A DNA stretch of 35,541 bases from an uncultured Alistipes sp. (lineage in GTDB: Bacteria; Bacteroidota; Bacteroidia; Bacteroidales; UBA932). The DNA is taken from the NCBI GenBank assembly GCA_900544195.1, contig UQUJ01000026.1, positions 1 to 35,541 on the forward strand, read 5' to 3'. The notes beneath the pieces are model-generated. The model was not told the DNA's origin, did not search any database, and saw only the letters and a list, made by a program, of their open reading frames with translations. Positions 1-8,748 of the stretch are shown one piece after another (position 1 is the first letter of the stretch; each line of letters starts with the position of its first letter). The translations under genes and the position numbers were made by a program.

Positions 1-77
1 TTTGCCACTTTTTACCCCTTACAGAAGTATCTGCGAGGCACATGTTTTTCAAAAAACGACTTTTTCAAGTGGACTCA
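1..77. repeat. 3' part of a ~100-bp inverted-repeat element at the left window edge
   Basis: Bases 1-31 recur at 35511-35541 with one mismatch (A versus T at base 25). Bases 59-77, ACTTTTTCAAGTGGACTCA, are the exact reverse complement of 35488-35506. The left edge therefore holds the 3' part and the right edge the 5' part of one element. No transposase is present, so a MITE- or REP-like repeat is inferred. The window probably begins here because an assembly broke in a multicopy repeat. Confidence 0.75.
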
Positions 78-96
78 CACAAAATTTAGTTCAACT

Positions 97-109
97 TATT
101 TTTTAACGC
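97..109 (+). repeat. Dispersed intergenic motif TATTTTTTAACGC, copy 1
   Basis: This exact 13-mer also occurs at 33981-33993 (+) and 17212-17224 (-). In copies 1 and 3 it is preceded by CAACT and followed by TT and then a purine and C. All three copies lie outside genes. Function is unknown; a regulatory or repeat-derived element is possible. Confidence 0.5.
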
Positions 110-198
110 TTACTAAAATTAGAACTGTTTTGTGAAAATGTGCGTCACCTTGCCACCTCAAACATATTCGTAATGAGAAAGGCTTTTCGTCTCTCTTC

Positions 199-393
199 TT
201 GCCATCGTTCCGGCGGCAGGTCATATCACTTGCTCCGGCGCATACCGGGGGAGACTGTCTTAAAAGTAAAAGTGCCGGCGAAATTGTCGGCAACTGGTTC
301 CCGACCTCCAAGGAGGGCCACTTCAAGATCAAGATTTTCAAGCCCGGTCTTTCCATCCCCGAAGATGTCCTCACCGCCCGTTTCGCTGCCTAA
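199..393 (+). pseudogene. Possible fragment of a small protein (64 codons)
   Basis: From a TTG start the frame encodes 64 residues. The second half (about residues 26-64) has coding-like composition, with G/C in most third positions and a plausible sequence around GNWFPTSKEGHFKIKIF. The frame is open from base 136, but it has no ATG and no recognisable ribosome-binding site. The N-terminal part looks random. I do not recognise a family. The simplest reading is the 3' remnant of a gene whose front was lost, but a genuine small ORF or chance cannot be excluded. Confidence 0.25.
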
Positions 394-638
394 CACCGTC
401 AATTCGTCGGTGGAGGTTAACGCTTTGACTATCAGAACAATAATAGACTATCCTCCCCGTCAGAACAACTGAGAGGATAAAGCGAGATAATGCTGATTAT
501 CAGTGTTTTAGCCTCCACAGTGATAGGCTATCGCCGCCCCTTTGCCTCCTTTGCCCACCCTTTGCCCTTGCCCTTGCCTTTGCCTTTGCCCTTTGTGTTG
601 GTCCCACTTTGAAATTTACCATCCGCGGCCGGATTGCC
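394..638. other. Non-coding stretch downstream of the DUF1963 gene
   Basis: No gene is visible. It holds a weak 7-bp inverted repeat (TATCCTC at 449-455 against GAGGATA at 473-479) and a low-complexity CCTTTGC-type tract. It would be the 3' flank of the minus-strand operon. I see no convincing stem-plus-U-run terminator. Confidence 0.6.
537..596. repeat. Degenerate CCTTTGC/CCCTTGC tandem tract
   Basis: About 60 bases are made of imperfect 6-8-nt units of the type (C)CCTTTGC, giving a strongly pyrimidine-biased plus strand. It begins about 40 bases beyond the stop of the minus-strand operon. It may be slippage-generated simple sequence; no function can be read from it. Confidence 0.7.
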
Positions 639-1277
639 TTACAGCGAATGCAGGAAGCCGAAGGCGTGACTCCAGTTCTGGAAACCGAGGTCGGCCTTGC
701 TGATCAGGATGTTGAAGTTGCCGGAGTCGTAGAAACGCATCTCAAGGTCATCATCCTCATCGAGCTGGAGAAGGTTGACGGCATCCGGGAACTCATCTCG
801 GATCTCCTCGAAGAACGGGCGGCCGAGAATCTTGAAGCCGTAGTTGTCTTCTTCGCACTCGGCAAAGTCGATGGCCATCGCAGGCTCGGCGAGTTCCTGA
901 TCATCATCGTCCACAAGGATGCACGAATTGAAGGTCTCCATGTTGATCTGCTTGGCGTACTTGACCTTGACGGCCTTCCTCGGCCAGCGTCCGAGCGGGA
1001 AATGCTCCGGGGAGTCGTAACCGATGAACTCATCGATCGCCGCGAAGAAATAGAGCATTCCCTCGTGAGGGAGAAGCCCCTCCTTGTCAAAAGGTGCGAT
1101 GTCCTCGCAGTCAATCTGACAGATGAAAGTGAGGGGATATTCTCCCTCCGTTCCGTCCTCTTCCGTGATTTTCATCATCGGGTACTCCGCCTGGGGCGGC
1201 AGGTCCGGGTTGCCCCACCATTTGCTGCAGCAAAAAAGGTTGGATTCCGTCTTTCTGGGTTTTAAACTGATTGCCAT
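639..1277 (-). CDS. YwqG-like DUF1963 protein
   Basis: A 213-residue, probably cytosolic protein. It carries the hallmark DUF1963/YwqG pattern: PLTFICQIDCEDIAPFD, then a glycine and LPHEGMLYFFAAIDE, an acidic DDDDQELAEPAM segment and a C-terminal FNILISKADL strand. The family's biochemical role is not established. I chose ATG at 1277 (MAISLKPRKTE) because it starts one base after the stop of the upstream gene. An upstream start at 1328 would overlap that gene by 50 bases and add residues unlike the family. It is the last gene of the operon. Such proteins often sit in polymorphic-toxin-immunity or signalling neighbourhoods, so an accessory role here is possible but unproven. Confidence 0.8.
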   Translation of the reverse strand: MAISLKPRKTESNLFCCSKWWGNPDLPPQAEYPMMKITEEDGTEGEYPLTFICQIDCEDIAPFDKEGLLPHEGMLYFFAAIDEFIGYDSPEHFPLGRWPRKAVKVKYAKQINMETFNSCILVDDDDQELAEPAMAIDFAECEEDNYGFKILGRPFFEEIRDEFPDAVNLLQLDEDDDLEMRFYDSGNFNILISKADLGFQNWSHAFGFLHSL

Positions 1278-1278
1278 A

Positions 1279-2565
1279 TTATTTGGATTTCGATCTGATA
1301 CGGTAGATAAGCAACGCCAGCAGCACAATGGCTGTCAGAATGGAGGCCGTGAGTCTGTAGCCGATTATTTCCGAGCCCATTGAAATTCCGAATGGAATGA
1401 TGCCGTTGATGAGACAGCATGTGTCCCAGATCGCCGACGCCATTGTAAGGCAGGTCATGAAAAACAACAGATTGTTCATTCTGTTTTCTGCTTTCTTTTC
1501 CCGGTTGGCCTGCTCCTGGGAGATCATGTGATAAAGGGATTCCTTTTCTTCCTCGGTCTTCAGGCTGCTCTCCACACGGTGGTTGAACATTTCCGGGAGA
1601 AAGTTGTAGGAGATGTTGTGGAAGCAGCAACGGCGTTCAAAGTCAACTGATTCGTTCTCAAGACATCCGACGTTCTCCCTTTCGAAACGGAACCTTCTGT
1701 TAAGCCTGAACAGATAATTCCTGCGGTACAATTGACAGATGTAAATCATCCCGAAGTAGTCTTCGGTCCAGTTTTTCAGCAACCATTCCGGACAGTCTCC
1801 GCAGATAATGGTCGTGGTGTCGAACAAGAAAAGGGCTTTCCAGTTGTTGTACACGGACAAGGTGTCTCTTGACATCATCTCTTTGAAGAAAGTCTCCGAC
1901 GGGGAATCCACTGATTTCCCGTCGGAGGAACCGATGGGCGCTGTGGTCCCGATCTCAAAAAGCAGCTGATCGACATTGTCCGAACTCCATCTGTCCTTGC
2001 CAAGACAGGCTATCTGGAAGATTTTCAGTTTGTTGCCATTCTCCACAAGCCTTCTGTAATCGAACTTGGCGTCTTCGGCGGGCGATTCCATATTCATGGA
2101 TCTGAATGCCTCGACGATAGGGGACAGGGCAGTTTCGCAATATTCCTCCAGACCTCCATTTTTGCAGCGGTTGATGTTCCGCATGACCGCTACGGCCGCT
2201 GTGATGTCATCATCGTTGTCCGTGTCAAGTTCAATGCGGATGGCAAATTGCGCCATCTTGAAAGGGAACAGGAACAACAGTATCTCCGGTGTCCTTACAC
2301 CTACTGATCTGACCTTCTCGCGGCAGCCGACCGAAACATGGAACTCACCTTCTGTTTTCAAGGAATATCTACCTACGGCATTGTCCTCCTTGGAGCAGCC
2401 TCCGAAACAAAAATGAACGAAGTCCGGGAAGTAATATTGCTCATAACCACAAATCGTTTCTTTTGAATATTCTGATGGCTTCCAATCGGAACCAAGCCGT
2501 CCGGCGGAGACGAAGGCGTTGTCTTTAAGGGAAAAAACGCCGCAAAGATAACCTATGTATTTCAT
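1279..2565 (-). CDS. Uncharacterised protein with two C-terminal membrane segments
   Basis: A 428-residue protein I do not recognise. About 360 residues are soluble. Two hydrophobic segments then follow near the C-terminus (around NNLLFFMTCLTMASAIWDTC and GYRLTASILTAIVLLALLIY), ending in a short basic tail RIRSKSK. A charged, probably helical stretch rich in E, K and Q precedes the first segment. The layout of a large cytosolic domain anchored by a C-terminal TM hairpin suggests an inner-membrane protein. Its ATG overlaps the stop of the lipoprotein gene upstream (ATGA, 4 bases) and its TAA lies one base before the next ATG. It is therefore translationally coupled on both sides. Function is unknown. 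Confidence 0.8.
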   Translation of the reverse strand: MKYIGYLCGVFSLKDNAFVSAGRLGSDWKPSEYSKETICGYEQYYFPDFVHFCFGGCSKEDNAVGRYSLKTEGEFHVSVGCREKVRSVGVRTPEILLFLFPFKMAQFAIRIELDTDNDDDITAAVAVMRNINRCKNGGLEEYCETALSPIVEAFRSMNMESPAEDAKFDYRRLVENGNKLKIFQIACLGKDRWSSDNVDQLLFEIGTTAPIGSSDGKSVDSPSETFFKEMMSRDTLSVYNNWKALFLFDTTTIICGDCPEWLLKNWTEDYFGMIYICQLYRRNYLFRLNRRFRFERENVGCLENESVDFERRCCFHNISYNFLPEMFNHRVESSLKTEEEKESLYHMISQEQANREKKAENRMNNLLFFMTCLTMASAIWDTCCLINGIIPFGISMGSEIIGYRLTASILTAIVLLALLIYRIRSKSK

Positions 2566-3404
2566 TTTATGCCTTTTTGTGAATATAAATCCGGCGAGTT
2601 CGTTATGATGCCGTCAACCTTGGCGGCGAGGTCCGGGTCATAGTCATTCACGGTCCAGGCCTTGATCTGTTTCCCCCTGTCATGCGCTTTTTTTATCAGG
2701 GAGTCTTTCAGCCAGCCTTTCCAGACATTGAATGATTTGACATGGGAGTAGTCGTCAAAACTGAATTTATGCAGCCTTTCGTCAAAACACAGTCCGGTGT
2801 CCGGGAATATGAAAAAGAACAGCTTCTCAAGCGAGATGTCCGGATTCAGATCATGAACCTTTTTCAGCACACTGTCATCGAACGACTGAATTGTCACGAA
2901 ACTTCCGGCCTGGTGCTCTTCGATGCATTTCAGGCACATCTCCTCGATCCCTTCACGGCTATGTTTGGAATATTTGATCTCAAGGAGCAGATGAGCTTTT
3001 CCTTTGATCAGATCAAGCACTTCGTCAAGGGTCGGGATGTGTCCTTCACACAAATCGCCGTTTTTATCCTTCACTTTCAACTTACGTATGTCTTCGTAGG
3101 GCATCTGGCTGATCCAGCCTTTGCCGTTGGTGGTCCTGTCAACCGACGCGTCGTGACAGACCACGATCTTCCCGTCAGCGGAAAGATGGACGTCAATCTC
3201 TATCCAGTCCGCTCCGGCCGCTATGCCCTTGCCGATACACTCAAGAGTGTTTTCCGGTCCAAGATCCGCACCTCCTCTGTGCGCGACCACTATGATACTG
3301 TCGTTTTGTCCCATAATAACATTCCGATTCTTTTCCGCCTTGCAGGAAGCGCAGGAAAGCAGAATCACCGCAATATACAAAATTTTGGATAGGTGTGTTC
3401 TCAT
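2562..3404 (-). CDS. Glycerophosphodiester phosphodiesterase (GDPD) lipoprotein
   Basis: A 280-residue enzyme of the GDPD family, which hydrolyses glycerophosphodiesters to glycerol-3-phosphate and an alcohol. Visible signatures are AHRGG with H42/R43, PENT with E51/N52, EIDVHLSADGKIVVCHD with E69, D71 and H84, and a late QIKAWTVND strand. These match the metal-dependent TIM-barrel active site of UgpQ/GlpQ-type enzymes. The N-terminus is a lipoprotein signal (hydrophobic core, then LLSC or CASC), placing it in the periplasm or on the outer membrane. The start overlaps the STAND gene stop by 4 bases (ATGA). A secreted lipid-diester hydrolase coupled to cytosolic signalling genes is odd. It may be a passenger, or it may act on membrane lipids as part of the system. 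Confidence 0.93.
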   Translation of the reverse strand: MRTHLSKILYIAVILLSCASCKAEKNRNVIMGQNDSIIVVAHRGGADLGPENTLECIGKGIAAGADWIEIDVHLSADGKIVVCHDASVDRTTNGKGWISQMPYEDIRKLKVKDKNGDLCEGHIPTLDEVLDLIKGKAHLLLEIKYSKHSREGIEEMCLKCIEEHQAGSFVTIQSFDDSVLKKVHDLNPDISLEKLFFFIFPDTGLCFDERLHKFSFDDYSHVKSFNVWKGWLKDSLIKKAHDRGKQIKAWTVNDYDPDLAAKVDGIITNSPDLYSQKGIK

Positions 3405-6400
3405 AATTTGACTCTGAATAGTTCCCTGAAGCCTTCCCTTACGGCATAATCATACCACTGAAAGCTGTCTGAGGTCTTTTCGGACATCTTTACGACTTTC
3501 ACGGCGTAGGCCTTGAACGGTTCGAAATTGACAAGTGACCAGATCACGAAGTTCCCGAAACTGTGGGTGAACAGGTCGGAAAGGCTTTCCCCGCTTGGAT
3601 TGTAGCTCAGCACTTCCTCACGGTAGGTGGAGATGCCTTCGAAATCAAGTCCTACGATCTCCCGTTTAAGGAATTCGTCAACTTCTTCCGGGAAATAATT
3701 TTTCGCGGTGGAAAGAATATTCCCGATCGCCTGCACGAGACCGAGTCTGAAAAAGCCGTCGTCCCTGTCGGATGGGGCGGAATCTATTTCCTTCACTGCC
3801 GCGCTGTCGCCAAGAAGGCTCATTGTGTGGAACAGCAAGGCCAGGGCGGTCTTGATGAGACCGTTGTCGGACACGAGTTCCGAGACATTATCCAATAGAT
3901 GCATCAAAAGCGTTCTGTCCCTGCGCGCGATTCCGTCCTCTATCAGTTTGTAGAAGATCGGCACGGCGGTGGAGTCACCCTCATGAGCCACATTGTCTCC
4001 GTAATGGGCGCAATAAACATCACAGTACCAATTCATCACGTTACGTTTATAATAACCGGTCGTGTTGGCCTTGGAACTGTTGTGCCCCTTGAACCGGCCT
4101 TTGCAGCGCAAGATCCAGTCTGCTGCCTCACGTGAAAAAATCTCCACTAATTCCGGAATATACCCGGATGCTTTCTTGTGGAGCTGGTAGAGAACGTAAA
4201 GCATTGACATCTGTGAGTAGTCAAACCATTCGTTACTGCGGTAACGGTCAGAAAAGAAGTCTCTTACGATTGGTGCGATGTTCTCCCAGTCAGAGATTCC
4301 GGCCACGATCATCAACCTTTCCATCACGAAGTATGAGAAACTGTCTCCGCTGTAATATGCTTTCAGAATCCTGTCTTTTTCTTTTCTGAAGCTTTTGAAT
4401 CCGTCATTCCTGCCAGTGATGAAACAGTCGGCGAGCTCACAGACATCATGTCTGCACCAGCGGCCTTCTCCGCCGTCGGAGGCCGGTACGATGGTGTCAT
4501 CCCAGAATGTCTGGTATTCAATGGCGTTGTTGACGTACGCTGACTGGAATGTTATCTGCTTGCGAAGAATCGTGGAGAAGAAAGGCATTATCAGCTTTAT
4601 GATGCGGTAATCCCATGTAAGGTAGGAGACAAGTCCTCTGAGCTCGTCCATCAGCCGCGCCGCCTCCTTGTCCCTGCCCGCCAGCATCTCGTTGATCATC
4701 AGCATCACCGCTATCCGGCCTCCGGCCTCCACGAATGAAACGGATTTCGACCTCAAGGCCTTGTTGCTTATGGTTTTCACCAGACCTTTCTCCTTTATCT
4801 CATCGAACATCCGGTGGACTATCCGCAATGTGATGTTTTCTTTGACCGGAGTATGTGATCCTGTGAATTTTTTGTTGTGGAGATAGTAGATGTACATGCA
4901 GGCGTCGTTGCACACATCGAGAAACCGGTTGTTCACAAGCGACCATAAAAGCTCGTATGGATCATTCCGGTAAAGGGACGAATTGTACCAATCACTCAGG
5001 AACATTCCGTTGATGACGGTGATGGCGGCGCTTTCGGCAAGCCTGATTTCCGGCTTTAAGGCCGCCTGCAACTCTTTGTGCCGTGAGATGACGTTCTCGT
5101 CCGCCTTGTTTGCGTAGATGAGTTTTGTGATGGAATTGAATTCTTTGACCAATTCGGATGAAAGGCCGTCACCTTTCATCAGCATCTTGCGGGTCAGAGA
5201 GAACAGAGTCTCCTCAAAATTCTCGCTTACGAGTATGCTGAACAATTCACTGACAAGCAGCGACGCTTCGAAGTTGCCTTCATGATCCTGTATCAAGGAA
5301 ATGACGGTGGAGTTGTCATGTGTCCGTAAGCAATCCAGGATCAAGGCGTTGCGCAATGTACCCATGAAGACGACATTCCCGCTCTTGCCGCAAAGTGCCT
5401 TGATGTACGTCTCTGCCGGAATCATGCTGTCACCGGTAACGTGTTTGTCCACGAAGACCTTGGCCATCAGGAATTCCAGATACCTTTCGTAGATGAATTG
5501 GATTTCGGTGTGGCCGTCCGGGCTCTGTACATGGCGAAGGATCGGACGCTCTGGCTTGTTCAGCAATTCTGTGCAGGCTACGGTACGGACTCCGTTCTTG
5601 TAGATCAGCGAAGACAGCTTGTGCAGTGGAGACGAGGTGTCCGAGCAAGCTCTCTTGAGCTCCGCGGTCTCAATCCTGTCAGATGGCCTTCCGGCTTCAT
5701 ATTCACCCAACATGTATGAAGCCATGGTAAGAAGGATCTCAAGCTGTTGCCTTCCCGCATAGGAATGTGAGATGATGTCGGTCATCTCCTCGAACAGGGC
5801 CACAGAAGTAAACTTCTCCAGCTCGTCAGGCAATGTCCGTCCGACATGATTTGTGCACGCTATTTTCAGCACGAGAGGATCCTTCAGGCGCACGAGTGAC
5901 ACTTTGGACAGCGTGTTGAAATCATTGCTCATCTGGTAAAGATTCTGATAGATTCTCCACGCTTCCTGCAGCTCGGCATCGTTGAATCCATGTACTTCGG
6001 TCCCTCCGTCTGGTTTGTACATGAACGCCTCGTCTCTACCCATCTGTTTATGGAACAAGTTCTTCCACGTGTAATTGCGGCATGTGAACAGAACCTTGAA
6101 GCGGGAATATTCAGGCTTTATGAACAAGTTTCTGAAGGATTCGTACAAGGCCACAGGACCGATCAGCTCTGAATTCTCCTCATAGTGAAGACACTCGTTT
6201 ATGGCGTCAAAGAAAACATAGATTATCCGGTCTTCCTGAGCCGCGCGCTCATGCATCTCCCTGACTATCCGTTCTGGATCTTTGCGCGGCGAAGTCCCGA
6301 AAACCCTTCTGAGCGTGGCCGGAAGTCCGTATTCCGAAAAATCAGAACTGCTGAAGATAAGCACGCCGTCGTCACTGGCAGAGATTTCCTCAGTCCAGAA

Positions 6401-7375
6401 ACAAAGCTGGTTCGTCTTTCCCTGTCCGGCTTCACCAAGCAGGGGCAGCAACGTCTTGTCGCTTTCCGTGAAATTCCTGAGCATGGAGCTTAGAGCCGTT
6501 CTTTCGACAAAGAGTTCCCTGTTATATTTCTTCTCCCTGTAGACCCTGTCGAGAAACCGTGAGGATTCCTCTCTCATCATCTTTCTCATCTCCGGCCAGT
6601 TGATCTCCTGGCTGATGTCAAATGCCGGATCGGTGCGTTTGAGCAGAGCATCGAAGTCTGGGTTCAAGGTGTCATTGATCAGGGTGACCGCATTAACATC
6701 GGAGGAGATGTAGGAGATTTCCTCGTCCTTCAGTGATTGGAAGACATATTCATACCCTTCTGGGCTTTTGAACACAAGAGGGTACAGATCTGTCTTATGC
6801 CCTTGCCTGTACGCTATCACGCAATGGTTGCCTGAATATTCAAAATCCATTTCGGTGAAGGGCTCCATCGCTTTCAGCATGTTGATGACATGTGGCTCCA
6901 GTGTGCTGACGACCCCTTTGTAGATTTCGTTTGAAAGGGTGGTGCTGTGCCCTTTGTATTCATTTCTGATTCTGACCACACTTGGCTCGTTCTTCCCTCC
7001 CAACAGCCGGTTGTTCCCCCGATGAAACAAGACGGAGGATATCGACTGCACAAGAGGATTGCCGGGCATCTCTTTCTGCGCTATTCTCACAAGCGGATTG
7101 AATATGTCATTGACCCAGTCTCCGAATGACAGCGAACGTTTGGTGTCGATCTTTCTCACTATGGCTCCAAGGGGCCTTTGACTGGGTTCAAGGTTCAGTT
7201 CGACTTCCTGCAAAAGAACAAACAAGTAGCAGGAGACGTACTGTGTGCTGATTTCCAGAAAATCCAAGGCGTAGTTCATCGCTTGAGAGAACCCCTCGGC
7301 ATCTATTTGTCTGGTTAGGGATTCCACCGGTCTGGCAAGAGTGCCGGGCAGCCCTTCGTAATGATAGTTTGTCAT
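3401..7375 (-). CDS. Large STAND-type P-loop NTPase with HEPN-like N-terminal motif
   Basis: About 1,324 residues from ATG 7375. A TTG at 7396 that overlaps the PP2C stop would add seven residues. Three parts are visible. The first is a helical N-terminal region (about 1-200) containing R137-N-x4-H143 (RNEYKGH), which fits the HEPN RNase R-x4-6-H motif. The second is an NTPase module with Walker A GEAGQGKT (about 314-321), Walker B YVFFDAINEC (about 386-395) and an arginine-bearing VLFTCRNYTW strand. The third is a long alpha-helical C-terminal half, probably a sensor scaffold. STAND proteins act as ligand-triggered switches that oligomerise and unleash an N-terminal effector. It sits between the PP2C and GDPD genes with 4-base overlaps or short gaps. 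That it is a phospho-regulated effector is my inference. Confidence 0.82.
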   Translation of the reverse strand: MTNYHYEGLPGTLARPVESLTRQIDAEGFSQAMNYALDFLEISTQYVSCYLFVLLQEVELNLEPSQRPLGAIVRKIDTKRSLSFGDWVNDIFNPLVRIAQKEMPGNPLVQSISSVLFHRGNNRLLGGKNEPSVVRIRNEYKGHSTTLSNEIYKGVVSTLEPHVINMLKAMEPFTEMDFEYSGNHCVIAYRQGHKTDLYPLVFKSPEGYEYVFQSLKDEEISYISSDVNAVTLINDTLNPDFDALLKRTDPAFDISQEINWPEMRKMMREESSRFLDRVYREKKYNRELFVERTALSSMLRNFTESDKTLLPLLGEAGQGKTNQLCFWTEEISASDDGVLIFSSSDFSEYGLPATLRRVFGTSPRKDPERIVREMHERAAQEDRIIYVFFDAINECLHYEENSELIGPVALYESFRNLFIKPEYSRFKVLFTCRNYTWKNLFHKQMGRDEAFMYKPDGGTEVHGFNDAELQEAWRIYQNLYQMSNDFNTLSKVSLVRLKDPLVLKIACTNHVGRTLPDELEKFTSVALFEEMTDIISHSYAGRQQLEILLTMASYMLGEYEAGRPSDRIETAELKRACSDTSSPLHKLSSLIYKNGVRTVACTELLNKPERPILRHVQSPDGHTEIQFIYERYLEFLMAKVFVDKHVTGDSMIPAETYIKALCGKSGNVVFMGTLRNALILDCLRTHDNSTVISLIQDHEGNFEASLLVSELFSILVSENFEETLFSLTRKMLMKGDGLSSELVKEFNSITKLIYANKADENVISRHKELQAALKPEIRLAESAAITVINGMFLSDWYNSSLYRNDPYELLWSLVNNRFLDVCNDACMYIYYLHNKKFTGSHTPVKENITLRIVHRMFDEIKEKGLVKTISNKALRSKSVSFVEAGGRIAVMLMINEMLAGRDKEAARLMDELRGLVSYLTWDYRIIKLIMPFFSTILRKQITFQSAYVNNAIEYQTFWDDTIVPASDGGEGRWCRHDVCELADCFITGRNDGFKSFRKEKDRILKAYYSGDSFSYFVMERLMIVAGISDWENIAPIVRDFFSDRYRSNEWFDYSQMSMLYVLYQLHKKASGYIPELVEIFSREAADWILRCKGRFKGHNSSKANTTGYYKRNVMNWYCDVYCAHYGDNVAHEGDSTAVPIFYKLIEDGIARRDRTLLMHLLDNVSELVSDNGLIKTALALLFHTMSLLGDSAAVKEIDSAPSDRDDGFFRLGLVQAIGNILSTAKNYFPEEVDEFLKREIVGLDFEGISTYREEVLSYNPSGESLSDLFTHSFGNFVIWSLVNFEPFKAYAVKVVKMSEKTSDSFQWYDYAVREGFRELFRVKL

Positions 7376-7392
7376 TCGGGTTGTTTTTTGTG

Positions 7393-8145
7393 TCAAGTGT
7401 TCCGGACATCCGCCACGATGGCTGTGACGTTGTCCACTCCTCCGTTTCGTTTCGCCGCGTCGATCAAGGACGTGCAGCTCTCCTCCGGACTGCCTTCGGC
7501 CAGCAGCCGTTCGATCTCATCATCATCCATCATGTCTGAAAGTCCGTCGGAGCAGACCAGAATCCTGTCCGATTCCATCAAGCGGTCGGTGATGTCCTGA
7601 ATGTAAGCCTCTGTGTCGCAGCCCGCCCCGATGCAGTTGTACAATGCCTTGCCGGCCGGAAGCGGAACCATATCCCTTTCGTGAAGTGTCTGGTCTGAGG
7701 TCAGTTGCCTCAGCATTCCGTCCCTCAGACGGTACGTCCGGCTGTCACCCACGTTCACAAGCAGAGTCTTTCCCTGCATCCGGACGATTCCGGTCAAGGT
7801 GCAGCCCATGGCCTTGCCTTGATGCCGCTCGCTGGACATTATGTTGAGACAGGCGCTTATGTCTTTGATCTTCAATGCTAAATCCGACACAGGATTGTGA
7901 TGCTCCAGAGACTTGTCCAACAGGAATGCCCGCAACGCCTCCAGCGTGAACTGGCTGGCGTATTCCCCGCTCTCGTGGCCGCCCATTCCGTCCGAGACGA
8001 GCAGACAAAAGCATTCATCTTCAGAGATTTCCTTTTCGATATTCAAAGAATTGTCCCTTATGAGGTACATCCCGACGGAGGCCATGTCCTCGTTGTTGTC
8101 CCGAACGCGGCCGACATCCGAGACGCAGCTGATTATCAGTTTCAT
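7393..8145 (-). CDS. PP2C-family Ser/Thr protein phosphatase
   Basis: A 250-residue, stand-alone cytosolic PPM/PP2C phosphatase. It has all the metal-binding blocks: SDVG with RDNNED (about 9-20), DGMGGH at 52-57, GCTLTG, NVGDSRTYRL, VCSDGLSDM and GGVDNVTAIV. The core is complete and of normal length for bacterial Stp/PppA-type enzymes, so it should be active with Mn2+ or Mg2+. Its ATG lies 3 bases after the FHA gene stop, and its TGA touches the possible TTG start of the STAND gene. It is the predicted eraser for phosphorylation laid down by the kinase encoded at 13375-15270. Confidence 0.97.
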   Translation of the reverse strand: MKLIISCVSDVGRVRDNNEDMASVGMYLIRDNSLNIEKEISEDECFCLLVSDGMGGHESGEYASQFTLEALRAFLLDKSLEHHNPVSDLALKIKDISACLNIMSSERHQGKAMGCTLTGIVRMQGKTLLVNVGDSRTYRLRDGMLRQLTSDQTLHERDMVPLPAGKALYNCIGAGCDTEAYIQDITDRLMESDRILVCSDGLSDMMDDDEIERLLAEGSPEESCTSLIDAAKRNGGVDNVTAIVADVRNT

Positions 8146-8148
8146 AGG

Positions 8149-8748
8149 CTATTCAACAGTGAATTTCAAAGTGGCTATCTTAAGTTTCTGACCCTTTCGG
8201 AGGGGGTACCATTTGTCTTTCTCCAACTTCACTCCGTCTATGGCCGTGCCGTTGGTCGAACCCAGATCGCAGATCTTCCACTCACCATCCTCGAAAGCGA
8301 TCTTTCCGTGATGCCCGGAGACAAATTTACAACTTCCGAGTTCCGGGAATATCCCTCCGCTCCTTCCGAACCCGCCTTCTTTGACATAGAGTGTCATATC
8401 TTCACCCTTCAAGGTCAGCAGGGCATCGAATATCTGGTTGAAATCAATTTTTTCCAATGGCTTAGGCTCAATATATCCAGACCGACCCGTTGGCTTTGAC
8501 ATCGAGGCTGATTCTGATTGGCCAGATGGTGATGACATAGGCTTTGGCGCAGCCGCCTGTCCCGAAGCGTTACCTTGATTATGCTCCGCAAAAAACTCTT
8601 CGGCGCTGATAAGCAACTCCCCGCACCGAGGGCAGGAAGTCCCTTTCTTGGGTTGACGGCACTCCGGACAGAACATCAGATGCTTTCCGCAGAGATCGCA
8701 GTAACGGCTGTCGTCATCTATAACACCTTGGCAGAACGGACATTTCAT
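8149..8748 (-). CDS. Double zinc-ribbon plus FHA-domain protein
   Basis: A 199-residue protein with two tandem zinc ribbons at the N-terminus (C3/C6, C17/C20; C27/C30, C39/C42). A Ser/Pro/Gly/Ala-rich linker (about 55-95) follows, then a C-terminal FHA domain (about 115-199). The FHA signature is clear: GFGRSGG, SGHHGKI, then DLGSTNGTAIDG. FHA domains bind phosphothreonine peptides, so this is the predicted phospho-reader of the cluster. The ribbons probably mediate protein docking, as the neighbouring AAA+ and zinc-ribbon proteins carry the same module. Its ATG overlaps the AAA+ gene stop (ATGA), with GGAGGA about 10 bases upstream. The GRSGG loop contains GGGATATTC on the coding strand, one of the repeated GAATAT sites, forcing a rare ATA codon. 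Confidence 0.95.
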   Translation of the reverse strand: MKCPFCQGVIDDDSRYCDLCGKHLMFCPECRQPKKGTSCPRCGELLISAEEFFAEHNQGNASGQAAAPKPMSSPSGQSESASMSKPTGRSGYIEPKPLEKIDFNQIFDALLTLKGEDMTLYVKEGGFGRSGGIFPELGSCKFVSGHHGKIAFEDGEWKICDLGSTNGTAIDGVKLEKDKWYPLRKGQKLKIATLKFTVE

